Shown: piece by piece, positions 9,977 through 19,174 of the stretch
How positions within the stretch are numbered: the stretch's first letter is position 1
Layout of the letters: the number at the start of each line of letters is the position of its first letter
NCBI RefSeq assembly: GCF_002834145.1
Contig: NZ_PHNT01000009.1
Span: 1-64,000 of the forward strand
From: Roseovarius salinarum
GTDB lineage: Bacteria; Pseudomonadota; Alphaproteobacteria; Rhodobacterales; Rhodobacteraceae
DNA: 64,000 nt
Direction: 5' to 3'
Program-made: the position numbers and the translations under genes
Notes under the pieces: model-generated
What the model saw: the letters and a program-made list of their open reading frames with translations, nothing else
Told to the model about the DNA's origin: nothing
The model's database searches: none

Positions 9977-10109
9977 GTCCCGCTCCGCCCGGAAAAACTG
10001 GATTCTTGGCGCCTAGCGCGCCCTTCGCCCGCTTCTAGGCAAGCACCGGACACGGTGCAATCGTGGTGGCGCTAACACCGAAGCGCGGCGCGCCACGCGG
10101 CGGGGCCGG

Positions 10110-11294
10110 TCAGGCGCGCAGCGCGGCCACGCCGGGAAGGGTCTTGCCTTCCATCCACTCCAGGAAGGCGCCGCCGGCGGTGGAGATGTAGGTGAACTGC
10201 TCCGAGGCGTCGGCCTTGTTCAGGGCGGCCACCGTGTCGCCGCCGCCGGCGACCGAGACGAGCTTGCCCGACCGGCTGAGCCCGGCGGCATGCGCCGCCG
10301 CCGCGTTGGTCGCCGTGTCGAAGGGCGCGATCTCGAACGCGCCGAGGGGGCCGTTCCAGATCAGCGTGTGCGCGCGGTCGAGCGCCTGCTGGATATGCGC
10401 CACGCTGTCGGGGCCGGCGTCGAGGATCATCGCGTCCTGCGGGCAGTCCTCGACGCGCACGATCTCGTGCGGGGCGCCTTCCTTGAACTCGCGCGCGACG
10501 ACCACGTCGCGCGGCAGCAGCATCTCGCAGCCCGACCGGGCGGCCTTGGCCGCGATCTCGCGCGCGGTTTCGGCCATGTCGTGTTCGCACAGGGACCGGC
10601 CCACGTCGATGCCCTGCGCGGCGAGGAAGGTGTTGGCCATGCCCCCGCCGATCACGAGCATGTCCACCCGCTCCACGAGGTTCGACAGGAGGTCGAGCTT
10701 GGTGGAGACCTTTGCGCCGCCCACGACGGCCATGAGCGGGCGCGCGGGATGGCTCAGCGCGGCCTCCAGCGCCTCCAGCTCGGCCTGCATCAGCCGGCCC
10801 GCACAGGACGGCAGGTGATGCGCGATCCCCTCGGTGCTGGCATGCGCGCGGTGCGACGCCGAGAAGGCATCGTTGCAATAGACGTCACCCAGGGCGGCCA
10901 GCCGCTCGGCGAAGTCGGGATCGTTGGCTTCCTCTCCGGGGTGGAAGCGGATGTTCTCGAGCAGCAGGATGTCGGCGGCGCGGGCCTCCTCGGTGTCGCG
11001 CTCGGCCGCCTCGAGCGTCTCGATCAGCGTGACGGGGCGGCCCAGCGCCTCCTCGAGCGCGGGCAGGGTCACGCGCAGCGACAGGTCGAGGACGACCTTG
11101 CCCTTGGGCCGGCCGAAATGCGCGATCAGGACCGGCGTGCCGCCACCTTCGAGGATGTCGCGGACGGTGGGCACGATCCGCTCGATGCGGGTGGCGTCGG
11201 TGACGCGGCCGTCCTCGACCGGCACGTTGATGTCGACCCGCGTGAGCACGCGCTTGCCCGCCAGGTCCATGTCGTCGAGTGTCTTCCAGCCCAT
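10110..11294 (-). CDS. pgk: Phosphoglycerate kinase
   Basis: Phosphoglycerate kinase of 394 residues, interconverting 1,3-bisphosphoglycerate plus ADP and 3-phosphoglycerate plus ATP. Visible motifs are [20 protein letters not shown] at the N-terminus (substrate Arg and Asn), [44 protein letters not shown] and the C-terminal nucleotide loop [14 protein letters not shown]. The C-terminal [17 protein letters not shown] is the usual end of the protein. It is divergently arranged with the cyclophilin genes across about 140 bp and is followed by fda, forming a small glycolytic pair. Confidence 0.97.
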   Translation of the reverse strand: MGWKTLDDMDLAGKRVLTRVDINVPVEDGRVTDATRIERIVPTVRDILEGGGTPVLIAHFGRPKGKVVLDLSLRVTLPALEEALGRPVTLIETLEAAERDTEEARAADILLLENIRFHPGEEANDPDFAERLAALGDVYCNDAFSASHRAHASTEGIAHHLPSCAGRLMQAELEALEAALSHPARPLMAVVGGAKVSTKLDLLSNLVERVDMLVIGGGMANTFLAAQGIDVGRSLCEHDMAETAREIAAKAARSGCEMLLPRDVVVAREFKEGAPHEIVRVEDCPQDAMILDAGPDSVAHIQQALDRAHTLIWNGPLGAFEIAPFDTATNAAAAHAAGLSRSGKLVSVAGGGDTVAALNKADASEQFTYISTAGGAFLEWMEGKTLPGVAALRA

Positions 11295-11435
11295 GATCGT
11301 CCCTTCCGTGCTTGCCGCCGCGAAACTGCGCCCCTCTCTTGGCGCGGTGGCGCGGGCAGGTCAACCGCGCCGCTCTTGGCATTCGCGCGCACCGGTCATA
11401 GTGTGCGGCCGACGAGGATGCGAAGGGAGGGCCGG

Positions 11436-11942
11436 ATGGCCGAGATCAAGGACCCGGAAAACACGATCGTGATGGACCTGCCGGGGGGAACGGTGACGAT
11501 CGCGCTGATGCCCGACGTGGCACCGAAGCATTGCGCCCGGATGAAGGAACTGGCCCGCGCCGGCGCCTATGACAACGTGGTCTTTCACCGCGTGATCGAC
11601 GGGTTCATGGCGCAGACCGGCGACGTGGCCAACGGCAACATGGAGAAGGACTACAACCCGCGCATGGCGGGCACCGGCGGCTCCGAGCTGCCCGACCTGC
11701 CCGCGGAGTTCTCCGACGTGCCCCACGCGCGCGGCGCCCTGGGCGCGGCGCGCACGCAGAACCCGGACTCGGCCAATTCGCAGTTCTTCATCAGCTTCAA
11801 GGACAACGACTTTCTCAACGGGCAGTACACCGTCTACGGCCAGGTGATCGAGGGCATGGAACACGTCGATGCGCTGGCCCGCGGCGAGCCGCCGCAAAGG
11901 CCCGACCGGATGCTCAGCGTGAAGGTGGCCGCCGATGCGTAA
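11436..11942 (+). CDS. ppiB: Peptidyl-prolyl cis-trans isomerase, cyclophilin type (cytoplasmic)
   Basis: A 168-residue cyclophilin that catalyses proline cis-trans isomerisation. There is no signal peptide, so it should act in the cytoplasm. The active-site core is visible in VVFHRVIDGFMAQTGDV (Arg, Phe and Gln of the cyclophilin pocket) and ALGAARTQNPDSANSQFFI. The start at 11436 is preceded by GGGAGG; an upstream in-frame ATG at 11418 has no better ribosome site. It overlaps the next gene by 8 bp, so the two cyclophilins are translationally coupled and probably arose by duplication. Confidence 0.92.
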   Translation: MAEIKDPENTIVMDLPGGTVTIALMPDVAPKHCARMKELARAGAYDNVVFHRVIDGFMAQTGDVANGNMEKDYNPRMAGTGGSELPDLPAEFSDVPHARGALGAARTQNPDSANSQFFISFKDNDFLNGQYTVYGQVIEGMEHVDALARGEPPQRPDRMLSVKVAADA

Positions 11943-12486
11943 GACACTGACCTCGCTTTTCGCGCTGCTGGCCGCGCCGGCGCTCGCCACCGGCCTGCAG
12001 ATCGAGGTGGCGGGCGAAGCCGCCGGCACCGTCACCGTCGACCTGTTCGAGGACGTGGCGCCGGACCATGTCGCCCGGATCACGGCGCTGGCGAAGGAAG
12101 GCGCCTATGACGGCGTGGTGTTCCACCGTGTCATCGACGGCTTCATGGCACAGACGGGCGATGTCGAGTTCGGCAAGCTGGAAGGCGGCAACATGGCGCG
12201 CGCCGGCACCGGCGGCAGCGACCGGCCCGACCTGGCCGCCGAGTTCTCGGACATCCCCTTCGAGCGGGGGACGCTCGGAATGGCCCGAAGCCGTGATCCC
12301 GACAGCGCCAACAGCCAGTTCTTCATCATGTTCGCCCCGGCGGGGCACCTGAACGGGCAATACACCGTGGTGGGCGAGGTCACCGACGGCATGGATGTCG
12401 TCGACGCCATCAAGCGCGGGGAAGGGCGCAACGGCGCCGTGCTGGGCCGCCCCGACGTGATGGCCGACGTGACCGTGACGGACTGA
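11935..12486 (+). CDS. ppiA: Peptidyl-prolyl cis-trans isomerase, cyclophilin type (exported)
   Basis: The second cyclophilin of the pair, 183 residues. Residues 1-18 (MRKTLTSLFALLAAPALA) are a clear Sec signal peptide with an ALA cleavage site, so the enzyme should act on proteins folding in the periplasm. The catalytic core repeats the pattern of its neighbour: VVFHRVIDGFMAQTGDVEF and LGMARSRDPDSANSQFF. Its start codon lies inside the 3' end of the upstream cyclophilin gene (8 bp overlap). A cytoplasmic and a periplasmic isomerase in one operon is a common alphaproteobacterial arrangement. Confidence 0.92.
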   Translation: MRKTLTSLFALLAAPALATGLQIEVAGEAAGTVTVDLFEDVAPDHVARITALAKEGAYDGVVFHRVIDGFMAQTGDVEFGKLEGGNMARAGTGGSDRPDLAAEFSDIPFERGTLGMARSRDPDSANSQFFIMFAPAGHLNGQYTVVGEVTDGMDVVDAIKRGEGRNGAVLGRPDVMADVTVTD

Positions 12487-12496
12487 GGCGGCGGCG

Positions 12497-13291
12497 ATGG
12501 ACCGGCCGACGGGATACGAGCCGCTGAACACGCTCAAGCCGTTCGCCGACGACATCTGGATCGTGGACGGGCCGGCCATCCGGTTCTACGGGCTGCCGTT
12601 TTCCACCCGCGCGACGGTGGTGCGGCTGGCAAGTGGCGCGCTGTGGGTGCATTCGCCCACGCGGCTGACCGCGGGGTTGCAGGGCGAACTGTCGGCGCTG
12701 GGCCCGGTGGCGCACCTGGTCGCGCCCAACTGGATCCATTATGCCAATCTGCCGGACTGGCAGGCCGCCTTTCCGCGCGCCACCGCCTGGGCGGCGCCGG
12801 GCGTGGCGGAGCGCGCCGCCTCGAAGGGGCTGACCCTGCAGGTCGATCACGCGCTGCGGCCGGACCGCGCCGAGGACCCATGGGCGGGCGAGATCGACCA
12901 GATCATCGTTCAGGGCAGCGCGGTGCACCGAGAGGCGGTGTTCTTTCACCGCGCCAGCGCGACGCTGATCCTCACCGACCTGATCGAGAACTTCGAGACC
13001 GCCAAACTGCCGGCCTGGATGCGCCCGGTGGTCTGGCTGGCGGGCATCGACGACCACGACGGCAAGATGCCCCCCGACATGCGCTGGACTTTCCGCAAGG
13101 GCAAGCAGGCGCTCATCGATTCGGTGGAGACGATGATCGGCTGGGGACCGGAACGGATCATCCTCGCCCACGGGCGCTATTACGAGCGCCGGGCCGTCGA
13201 CGAGCTGGAGCGCGCCTTCCGCTTCGTGCTCAGCGACAAGCGGTGGATGGAGGCGGTGCGCGACATGGAGGAGCTGCGCAACAGGCGCTGA
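12497..13291 (+). CDS. DUF4336 protein
   Basis: A 264-residue protein of the DUF4336 family, of unknown biochemical function. Typical segments are LNTLKPFADDIWIVDGPAIRFYGLPFSTRATVVRL at the start, LVAPNWIHYANLPDWQ in the middle and GPERIILAHGRYY near the end. The layout resembles a metallo-beta-lactamase fold, but the HxHxDH zinc motif is not present, so hydrolase activity cannot be claimed. No signal peptide is seen, suggesting a cytoplasmic protein. It starts 10 bp after the second cyclophilin gene and is probably in the same operon. Confidence 0.8.
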   Translation: MDRPTGYEPLNTLKPFADDIWIVDGPAIRFYGLPFSTRATVVRLASGALWVHSPTRLTAGLQGELSALGPVAHLVAPNWIHYANLPDWQAAFPRATAWAAPGVAERAASKGLTLQVDHALRPDRAEDPWAGEIDQIIVQGSAVHREAVFFHRASATLILTDLIENFETAKLPAWMRPVVWLAGIDDHDGKMPPDMRWTFRKGKQALIDSVETMIGWGPERIILAHGRYYERRAVDELERAFRFVLSDKRWMEAVRDMEELRNRR

Positions 13292-13405
13292 GGCCCGCGC
13301 GGCGCCCGCGCGCTCGCGCGTCGTCACGTTCGCGTGCGGGCCTCTGGCCAGGGGGCCTTGCGCAAGGCATCCTTCGTGCACGCACTGCCCGAGGAGGATG
13401 CGCCG

Positions 13406-14374
<969 letters not shown>

Positions 14375-14435
14375 ACCGGGCGGAGCGCGGCTTCGCCGCG
14401 CGCGCGATGTCTCGTCCGCGGCCCCTGGCCGCGTC

Positions 14436-14480
14436 CTCGGAGGGCCTCCGGCGGGAGTATTTCGGCCAAGGTGAGAGGGG
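14436..14480 (+). repeat. Intergenic repeat, diverged copy D
   Basis: Between the convergent DUF3179 and aminotransferase genes lies a diverged copy of the element seen at 4572 and 29896. The CCTCC...GGGAG stem is followed by TATTTCGGCCAAGGTGAGAG, matching the GGAGTATTT..GCAAGATGAAG tail with a few changes. The first two stems of the full element are replaced by different GC-rich inverted sequences (GCGGCCCCTGGCCGC at about 14417). Its orientation makes it downstream of a plus-strand gene, as in the other copies. Confidence 0.55.
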
Positions 14481-14483
14481 GCG

Positions 14484-15659
14484 TCAGGCGGCGGCGCGGC
14501 GGGCCGCGAAGGCGACCAGCTTTTGCAGTGCGCCGGCGAGCGCGTCGTCGGCCACCGTGAGCGCCACGCGCACGTGACCGGCCGCCGCCGGCCCGAAGCT
14601 TTCTCCGGGCATCACCGCGACGTGTTCCTCCTCCAGCAGGGCGGTGGCGAATCCCTCGCCCGACAGGCCGGTGGCGCGCACGTCGAGCATCACGTACATC
14701 GCGCCCTGCGCGGGGATCACCCGCACGGCGTTCTGCCCCTCCAACAGCTTCAGGGCCATGTCGCGGCGCCGGCGGAAGGGGGCGGCGATGCCGGCCTCGA
14801 ACGCCGCGCCCTGCTCCAGCGCGAAGCAGGCGGCCTCCTGGATGAAGCCCGCCACGCCGTAGGTGGTGTGGGTGGCAAGGTTGCCCAGGTGGGCGATCGC
14901 CGCCTCAGGGCCGACGATCCAGCCGATGCGGCTGCCGGTCATGGCGTGGCTTTTCGACATCGAGCCGACGACGAGCGTTCGCTCGGCCATGCCGGGCAGG
15001 GCGCGCGGCGTGACGTGCTCGCCCTGCCAGACCTGGGTGTCGTAGACCTCGTCGGAGATCAGCCACAGGTCGTTGTCGCGGCAGACGCCGGCGATGCCCT
15101 CCATCGTCTCGCGGGTGTAGATCACGCCGGTGGGGTTGTTGGGCGTGTTGACGAGCAGGCTTGACGCGCCTGGGGCCTGCGCCGCGATCTCGTCGGGGTC
15201 GGGCTGGAAAGCGCGCCCGGGCCGCGCGGCGATCGCCACGGGCCGCGCGCCGACGGCGCGGATCGTGCCGGGGTAGGTGGCGTAGTAGGGTTCGATGAAG
15301 AGCGCGCGGTCGCCCTCGTCGCAGGCGCCGTGATGCGCCGCGAAGAGCCCGGCCTGTCCGCCGGGGACGACCAGCACGTTCGCGGCTGTCGTCGGCACGC
15401 CGGTGCGCGCGGTCACGCGCTCGGCCACCAGTTCGCGCAGGCGGGGGTTGCCCGTGAACATGGTGTAGCCGGTATGCCCGGCCATCCCGGCGGCATGCAT
15501 GGCGTCGAGGATCGCCCGGTCGGTGCCGGTGTCGTGTTCGCCGATCGTCAGCTCGGTGACGGCGGTGCCCGCGTCCTTCATCTCGCGCGCGCGATAGAAG
15601 ATATCCCAGCCGTCCGATCCGCCGCCCGTCAGCCCGGTGATCCGTTTCGACATCTCCAT
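14484..15659 (-). CDS. PLP-dependent aminotransferase class I/II
   Basis: A fold-type I aminotransferase of 391 residues. The PLP-binding Lys is in VGSMSKSHAMTGSRIGW (about 235-250), with NTPNNPTGVIY (Asn contacting the cofactor) and LISDEVYDTQVW (Asp/Tyr) upstream, and an Arg for the substrate carboxylate near GHVRVALTV at the C-terminus. The sequence is of the aspartate/aromatic or arginine:pyruvate (AruH-like) type; the amino donor cannot be fixed from motifs. It starts with MEMSKR; the second Met is also possible. It is divergent from cysS across 255 bp that contain the cysS leader region. Confidence 0.85.
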   Translation of the reverse strand: MEMSKRITGLTGGGSDGWDIFYRAREMKDAGTAVTELTIGEHDTGTDRAILDAMHAAGMAGHTGYTMFTGNPRLRELVAERVTARTGVPTTAANVLVVPGGQAGLFAAHHGACDEGDRALFIEPYYATYPGTIRAVGARPVAIAARPGRAFQPDPDEIAAQAPGASSLLVNTPNNPTGVIYTRETMEGIAGVCRDNDLWLISDEVYDTQVWQGEHVTPRALPGMAERTLVVGSMSKSHAMTGSRIGWIVGPEAAIAHLGNLATHTTYGVAGFIQEAACFALEQGAAFEAGIAAPFRRRRDMALKLLEGQNAVRVIPAQGAMYVMLDVRATGLSGEGFATALLEEEHVAVMPGESFGPAAAGHVRVALTVADDALAGALQKLVAFAARRAAA

Positions 15660-15753
15660 CGCGCGTCTCCTTCCTGCTGTCCCGGTGTCCCGCGTGGCGG
15701 AGGCAAGCCGCAGCGCGCCGCGATTGTCAATCGGATTTCCCGGCGCGCCGGTC

Positions 15754-15782
15754 TTGCCAAGCGCCGGGGCGGGCCCTAGGCT
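15754..15782 (+). promoter_or_regulatory. Candidate promoter of the cysS leader
   Basis: TTGCCA at 15754-15759 and TAGGCT at 15777-15782 are separated by 17 bp and resemble sigma-70 -35 and -10 boxes. Transcription would begin about 7 bp after the -10 box, at roughly 15789-15791, which is the ATG of the leader peptide. The leader would then be translated from a leaderless message. This is a motif-based prediction only. Confidence 0.4.
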
Positions 15783-15790
15783 TGCGGTCC

Positions 15791-15832
15791 ATGACGGCGG
15801 GCATCTGCATCACCATCTGCATTACCGGCTGA
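15791..15832 (+). CDS. Putative Cys/Ile leader peptide upstream of cysS-cimA
   Basis: A 13-codon reading frame encodes MTAGICITICITG and then stops. It has two Cys, four Ile and three Thr, built from a near-exact 12-bp tandem repeat (ATCTGCATCACC then ATCTGCATTACC). The downstream genes charge Cys to tRNA (cysS) and start Ile synthesis from pyruvate (cimA), so the residue choice fits an attenuator. Its first eight bases, ATGACGGC, are perfectly complementary to GCCGTCAT at 15847-15854. GGCGGGC at 15842-15848, overlapping that site, is complementary to GCCCGCC at 15884-15890. These pairings exclude each other, as in a transcription or translation attenuator. No Shine-Dalgarno sequence is seen, fitting a leaderless start. 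Function is inferred, not shown. Confidence 0.5.
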   Translation: MTAGICITICITG

Positions 15833-15914
15833 GATATCTCGGGCGGGCCGTCATCTATTCCATCCATGAAACTTAGTTGATAAGCCCGCCGCGGGGACGC
15901 GCGCGAGGGGTTTC

Positions 15915-17303
15915 ATGACGACGATCACGCTTTACAACACGAGGACGCGGCGGAAGGAGACGTTCACGCCGCTCGACCCGGACAACGTGCGCATGTACGT
16001 CTGCGGGCCCACGGTCTACGACCGCGCACATCTTGGCAACGCGCGGCCGGTGATCGTCTTCGACGTCCTCTTCCGGCTGCTGCGCCATGTCTACGGTGCC
16101 GGGCACGTGACCTACGTGCGCAACATCACCGACGTGGACGACAAGATCAACAAGCGGGCGCAGGACTCGGGGCGCCCCATCTCCGAGATCACCGAGGAGA
16201 CGACGCGGTGGTATCTCGAGGACATGGGCGCGCTGGGCGCGCTGGAGCCCGATCACATGCCGCGGGCCACCGACTACATCCCGCAGATGATCGCCATGAT
16301 AGAGACGCTGATCGAGCGCGGATGCGCCTACGAGGCCGAGGGGCACGTGCTGTTCGACGTCGAAAGCTACGACGCCTACGGCGCGCTTTCGGGCCGGTCG
16401 GTGGACGACATGATCGCGGGCGCGCGGGTGGAGGTCGCCCCCTACAAGCGCAACCCGATGGATTTCGTGCTGTGGAAGCCGTCGGCCGACGACCTGCCGG
16501 GCTGGGACAGCCCGTGGGGCCGCGGGCGGCCCGGCTGGCACATCGAGTGCTCGGCGATGTCCCACGAGCTGCTGGGCGGCAGCTTCGACATCCACGGCGG
16601 GGGCAACGACCTGATGTTTCCCCACCACGAGAACGAGATCGCGCAGAGTTGCTGCGCCCACCCGGAAGGCGACTTCGCCCGCTACTGGCTGCACAACGAG
16701 ATGCTGCAGGTGGAAGGCCGGAAGATGGCCAAGAGCGAGGGCAACTTCTTTACCGTGCGGGACCTGCTGGAGGGCAACTGGGACGGCGGCTGGCCGGTGC
16801 CGGGCGAGGTGATCCGCTTCGTGTTCCTGCAGACGCATTACCGCAAGCCGATGGACTGGACGGCGAAGAAGGCGGAGGAGGCCGAGAGGATCTTGCGCAA
16901 GTGGTACGCACAAGCGGCGCGAGGCCTTGGCACCGGGAAACCTTGCACAGGGGTTATCACCGCTTTGTCCGACGATCTCAACACGGCAGGCGCGATCGCG
17001 GAGTGTCATCAGCTCTCGCATGCCGATGACGTTGCGACCTTGCGCCACACGCTTCAGTTCCTCGGCCTGATGGGGGACGGCGTGCCGGAATGGGCGGCGG
17101 CCCCCGACGTGGATCTGTCGGACTGGGAACACCGGCTTTTCGAAGCCCGCAAGGCGGCCATGAAAACCAAGGATTTCTCGGAGGTCGACAGGCTGAAGGC
17201 GGCCATGATCGAGGCTGGCGTCGAGGTGCGCATGAGCAAGACCGGGGTGGAACTGGTGCCCGGAACCGGGTTCGATCCCGCCAAGCTGGAGGGGCTGGAA
17301 TGA
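15915..17303 (+). CDS. cysS: Cysteinyl-tRNA synthetase
   Basis: Cysteine-tRNA ligase of 462 residues, a class I synthetase. Zinc ligands are Cys30 in [10 protein letters not shown], the Cys of HIECSAM and the His/Glu of [10 protein letters not shown]. The HIGH motif reads HLGN (about 39-42) and the KMSKS loop reads KMAKS (about 270-274), with Ala at the third position. ATG 15915 is preceded by GAGGGG. The C-terminal region is somewhat short but complete. A short leader peptide and alternative RNA pairings lie directly upstream, so expression is probably controlled by translation of Cys and/or Ile codons. The stop codon overlaps a small frame that runs up to cimA. Confidence 0.96.
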   Translation: MTTITLYNTRTRRKETFTPLDPDNVRMYVCGPTVYDRAHLGNARPVIVFDVLFRLLRHVYGAGHVTYVRNITDVDDKINKRAQDSGRPISEITEETTRWYLEDMGALGALEPDHMPRATDYIPQMIAMIETLIERGCAYEAEGHVLFDVESYDAYGALSGRSVDDMIAGARVEVAPYKRNPMDFVLWKPSADDLPGWDSPWGRGRPGWHIECSAMSHELLGGSFDIHGGGNDLMFPHHENEIAQSCCAHPEGDFARYWLHNEMLQVEGRKMAKSEGNFFTVRDLLEGNWDGGWPVPGEVIRFVFLQTHYRKPMDWTAKKAEEAERILRKWYAQAARGLGTGKPCTGVITALSDDLNTAGAIAECHQLSHADDVATLRHTLQFLGLMGDGVPEWAAAPDVDLSDWEHRLFEARKAAMKTKDFSEVDRLKAAMIEAGVEVRMSKTGVELVPGTGFDPAKLEGLE

Positions 17304-17434
17304 CTGTTCTTGGAACAGAGGTTCGCCCCCGGCCCGGGGGTGGGGGCGATTTCGCCCCCGCCCTGGGGGGCGGGGCGGGGGCGAACCGGGACGCAAGCGT
17401 CCCGGCGAATTGCCGCTACGGGTTTGCATCATGA
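17300..17434 (+). CDS. Possible small coupling ORF between cysS and cimA
   Basis: A 44-codon frame starts with an ATG overlapping the cysS stop (ATGA at 17300-17303) and ends with a TGA overlapping the cimA start (ATGA at 17431-17434). It runs through the whole hairpin-rich spacer without a stop. The product would be low in complexity (Gly/Pro/Ala/Arg-rich). It may be a coupling device that carries ribosomes through the strong hairpins, or the overlaps may be chance. No ribosome site of its own is needed if translation is coupled. No homolog is recognised. Confidence 0.25.
   Translation: MTVLGTEVRPRPGGGGDFAPALGGGAGANRDASVPANCRYGFAS
17320..17403. repeat. Nested inverted repeats between cysS and cimA
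   Basis: Three perfect inverted repeats fill this spacer. Outer arms GGTTCGCCCCCG (17320-17331) and CGGGGGCGAACC (17376-17387) enclose a hairpin with arms GGGGGCGA and TCGCCCCC (17342-17349 with 17352-17359). A separate hairpin GGGACGC/GCGTCCC (17388-17394 with 17397-17403) follows. No T-tract follows, so this is not a standard intrinsic terminator; it looks like a REP-type palindromic insertion or an mRNA-stability element between two co-transcribed genes. Confidence 0.7.
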
Positions 17435-19050
17435 CGAAGCATCGCCTTTACATCTACGACACCACGCTGCGCGACGGGCAGCAGACCCAGGGCGTGAGCT
17501 TCTCGACCCAAGAGAAGCGCCAGATCGCAGAGGCGCTGGACGCGCTGGGCGTCGATTACATCGAGGGCGGCTGGCCCGGCGCCAACCCGACCGACAGCGC
17601 CTTCTTCGACGCGGCCCCGGACACGCGCGCCACCATGACGGCCTTCGGCATGACCAAGCGCGCGGGGCGATCCGCGGGCAACGACGACGTGCTCGCTGCC
17701 GTGCTCAACGCGGGCACGGGCGCGGTTTGCCTTGTCGGAAAGTGCCACGATTTCCACGTCGAGCGCGCGCTGGGCATCGGGCTGTCGGAGAACACCGAGA
17801 ACATCGCGCGCTCGGTCGAGCACGTCGTCGCGCAGGGCCGCGAGGCGCTCTTCGACGCCGAGCATTTCTTCGACGGCTGGAAGGCCAACCGAGAGTACGC
17901 GCTCGAATGCCTGCTGGCCGCCTATGAGGGCGGCGCGCGCTGGATCGTGCTGTGCGACACCAACGGCGGCACGCTGCCCGCCGAGATCGGGCGAATCACC
18001 GGGGAGGTCATCGCCGCCGGCATTCCCGGCAGCCGGCTGGGCATCCACACCCACAACGACACCGAAACGGCCGTCGCCGGGTCGCTGGCCGCGGTGCAGG
18101 CGGGGGCGCGGCAGGTGCAGGGCACGCTCAACGGGCTGGGCGAACGCTGCGGCAACGCCAACCTGACGGCGCTGATCCCGGACCTGGTGCTCAAGGAACC
18201 CTTCGCCAGCGCCTTCGAGACAGGCGTGACGGACGAGGCGCTGCGCGGGCTGACCCATGCCAGTCGCCTGCTCGACGACATCCTCAACAGGGTGCCGCTG
18301 CGGCAGGCGGCCTATGTCGGGGGGGCGGCCTTCGCCCACAAGGCGGGGCTGCACGCCAGCGCGATCCTCAAGGACCCGTCGACATACGAACACGTCGATC
18401 CCGGGGCGGTGGGCAATGCGCGGGTGATCCCGATGTCCAACCAGGCCGGGCAGTCCAACCTGCGCCGGCGGCTGGCCGAGGCCGGCATCGAGGTGGCGCC
18501 GGGCGACCCGGCGCTCGCGCGCATCCTCGACGAGATCAAGGCGCGCGAGGCGCAGGGCTACACCTATGACAGCGCGCAGGCCAGCTTCGAGGTGCTGGCG
18601 CGGCGCGAGCTGGGGCAGCTTCCCGAGTTCTTCGAGGTCAAGCGCTACAAGGTCACGGTCGAGCGGCGCAAGAACAAGTACAACCGGATGGTGTCGCTGT
18701 CCGAGGCCGTCGTCGTGGTCAAGGTCGACGGCGAGAAGAAGCTGTCGGTCAGCGAGTCGATGGACGCGGCGGGCAGCGACCGCGGCCCCGTCAACGCGCT
18801 GGCCAAGGCGCTGGCAAAGGACCTTGGCCGCTACCAGGACGCGATCGCCGACATGCGGCTGGTCGATTTCAAGGTGCGCATCACGCAAGGCGGCACCGAG
18901 GCCGTCACCCGCGTCATCATCGACAGCGAGGACGGGCAGGGCCGGCGCTGGTCCACCGTCGGGGTCAGCGCCAACATCGTCGATGCCAGTTTCGAGGCGC
19001 TGCTGGACGCGATCGTCTGGAAGCTCAGCCGCGACGGCGGCCCGGGATGA
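17431..19050 (+). CDS. cimA: Citramalate synthase
   Basis: A 539-residue member of the LeuA/CimA family. It condenses acetyl-CoA with pyruvate to (R)-citramalate, the first step of the threonine-independent isoleucine route. The catalytic HMGL-like barrel starts with YDTTLRDGQQTQGVSFS (metal Asp and substrate Arg) and contains the metal His pair in GIHTHNDTETAVAGS and NGLGERCGNANL. The C-terminal LeuA dimer/regulatory domain (about 400-530) is present, so feedback control by isoleucine is likely. YIEGGWPGANPTD is typical of CimA rather than 2-isopropylmalate synthase. ATG 17431 overlaps the stop of the small upstream frame. Its place behind cysS and an Ile/Cys-rich leader suggests shared control. 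Confidence 0.92.
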   Translation: MTKHRLYIYDTTLRDGQQTQGVSFSTQEKRQIAEALDALGVDYIEGGWPGANPTDSAFFDAAPDTRATMTAFGMTKRAGRSAGNDDVLAAVLNAGTGAVCLVGKCHDFHVERALGIGLSENTENIARSVEHVVAQGREALFDAEHFFDGWKANREYALECLLAAYEGGARWIVLCDTNGGTLPAEIGRITGEVIAAGIPGSRLGIHTHNDTETAVAGSLAAVQAGARQVQGTLNGLGERCGNANLTALIPDLVLKEPFASAFETGVTDEALRGLTHASRLLDDILNRVPLRQAAYVGGAAFAHKAGLHASAILKDPSTYEHVDPGAVGNARVIPMSNQAGQSNLRRRLAEAGIEVAPGDPALARILDEIKAREAQGYTYDSAQASFEVLARRELGQLPEFFEVKRYKVTVERRKNKYNRMVSLSEAVVVVKVDGEKKLSVSESMDAAGSDRGPVNALAKALAKDLGRYQDAIADMRLVDFKVRITQGGTEAVTRVIIDSEDGQGRRWSTVGVSANIVDASFEALLDAIVWKLSRDGGPG

Positions 19051-19174
19051 CCGCGCGCGGCGCCCGGCCGCGCATCGCCACCCCGGCGGCGGGGGCGTCA
19101 CGCGCCGGGGGCGTGCCCGCCGCGCGATCTGCGGCTGCCACGCTGCCATCGTCGTTTCACGAGAGGGGGGACTC

